From positions 1-31,999 of the forward strand of contig CALAGJ010000170.1 in assembly GCA_937892395.1 (NCBI GenBank): a stretch of DNA of 31,999 bases. The letters run 5' to 3'. Both the position numbers and the translations under genes were made by a program. This document shows, one piece after another, positions 31,984 through 31,999 of the stretch (positions are counted from its first letter, which is position 1; every line of letters begins with the position of its first letter). The stretch comes from an uncultured Parafilimonas sp. (GTDB lineage Bacteria; Bacteroidota; Bacteroidia; Chitinophagales; Chitinophagaceae). The notes beneath the pieces are model-generated. The model had not been told where the DNA came from and made no database searches. It saw only the letters and a list, made by a program, of their open reading frames with translations.

Positions 31984-31999
31984 GCGAGGTAGAATGTTC

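Noticed and set aside
31720..31992. A 90-codon plus-strand frame at the right edge
   Set aside because: It is antisense to the 31349-31882 gene and runs into a repeat-like boundary with no recognisable protein.
1..31999. tRNA, rRNA, CRISPR arrays, transposases
   Set aside because: No cloverleaf-like sequence, rRNA-like sequence, regularly spaced short repeats or transposase motifs were seen by eye in the gaps or frames.

Overview
The window looks like a chromosomal segment of a Bacteroidota bacterium, most likely Chitinophagaceae-like. The DNA is AT-rich and Shine-Dalgarno signals are largely absent. TAnnTTTG promoter boxes precede many genes. There is an S46 dipeptidyl-peptidase, and two exported proteins carry Por/type IX secretion (T9SS) C-terminal tails. 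Species assignment is inference. No rRNA, tRNA or CRISPR array was seen.

Layout. (1) 1-985: the broken remnant of a small membrane protein gene, an intact ACT-domain gene, and a ~235-bp repeat whose inverted, diverged copy lies at 31114-31340. The ~30 kb core between the copies holds everything else. A second inward-facing gene (31349-31882, unknown function) abuts the right copy in mirror-image arrangement, so both edges look like 'ORF plus repeat' cassettes. (2) 1171-3335: an S46 dipeptidyl-peptidase split by a single-base deletion. (3) 3567-4799: ornithine aminotransferase (rocD) with a structured leader. (4) 5187-14349: a nearly complete C5-type heme pathway. hemA-hemC-hemD-hemE-[sulfatase]-hemF-hemB run leftward, and hemH-hemJ run rightward from a shared intergenic region. 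Only hemL is missing from the glutamyl-tRNA-to-heme route. A formylglycine-type sulfatase lipoprotein is embedded in the cluster. (5) 14479-20024: exported proteins, namely an HExxHxxGxxH metallopeptidase with a T9SS tail, a lysine-rich helical protein, and a propeller-like repeat protein with a T9SS tail. (6) 20102-20620: a MerR-type regulator. (7) 20633-27433: two tandem exported WD40-caspase proteins. Their N-terminal sensor-like halves have diverged, but the last ~750 bp, encoding the caspase domain, are identical except for one silent change. (8) 27777-30904: a leftward three-gene unit of a membrane-anchored protein, a methylmalonyl-CoA-mutase-type large subunit, and a homocysteine methyltransferase module. 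Both enzymes lack their cobalamin-binding modules here.

How the genes fit together. The heme block makes uroporphyrinogen, coproporphyrin(ogen) and protoheme by an oxygen-dependent (HemF) and HemJ-type route. The B12-linked pair at the right connects methionine and propionate-type metabolism. The most unusual features are the twin caspases with a homogenised protease domain, and the inverted cassette-like repeats that bracket the core.
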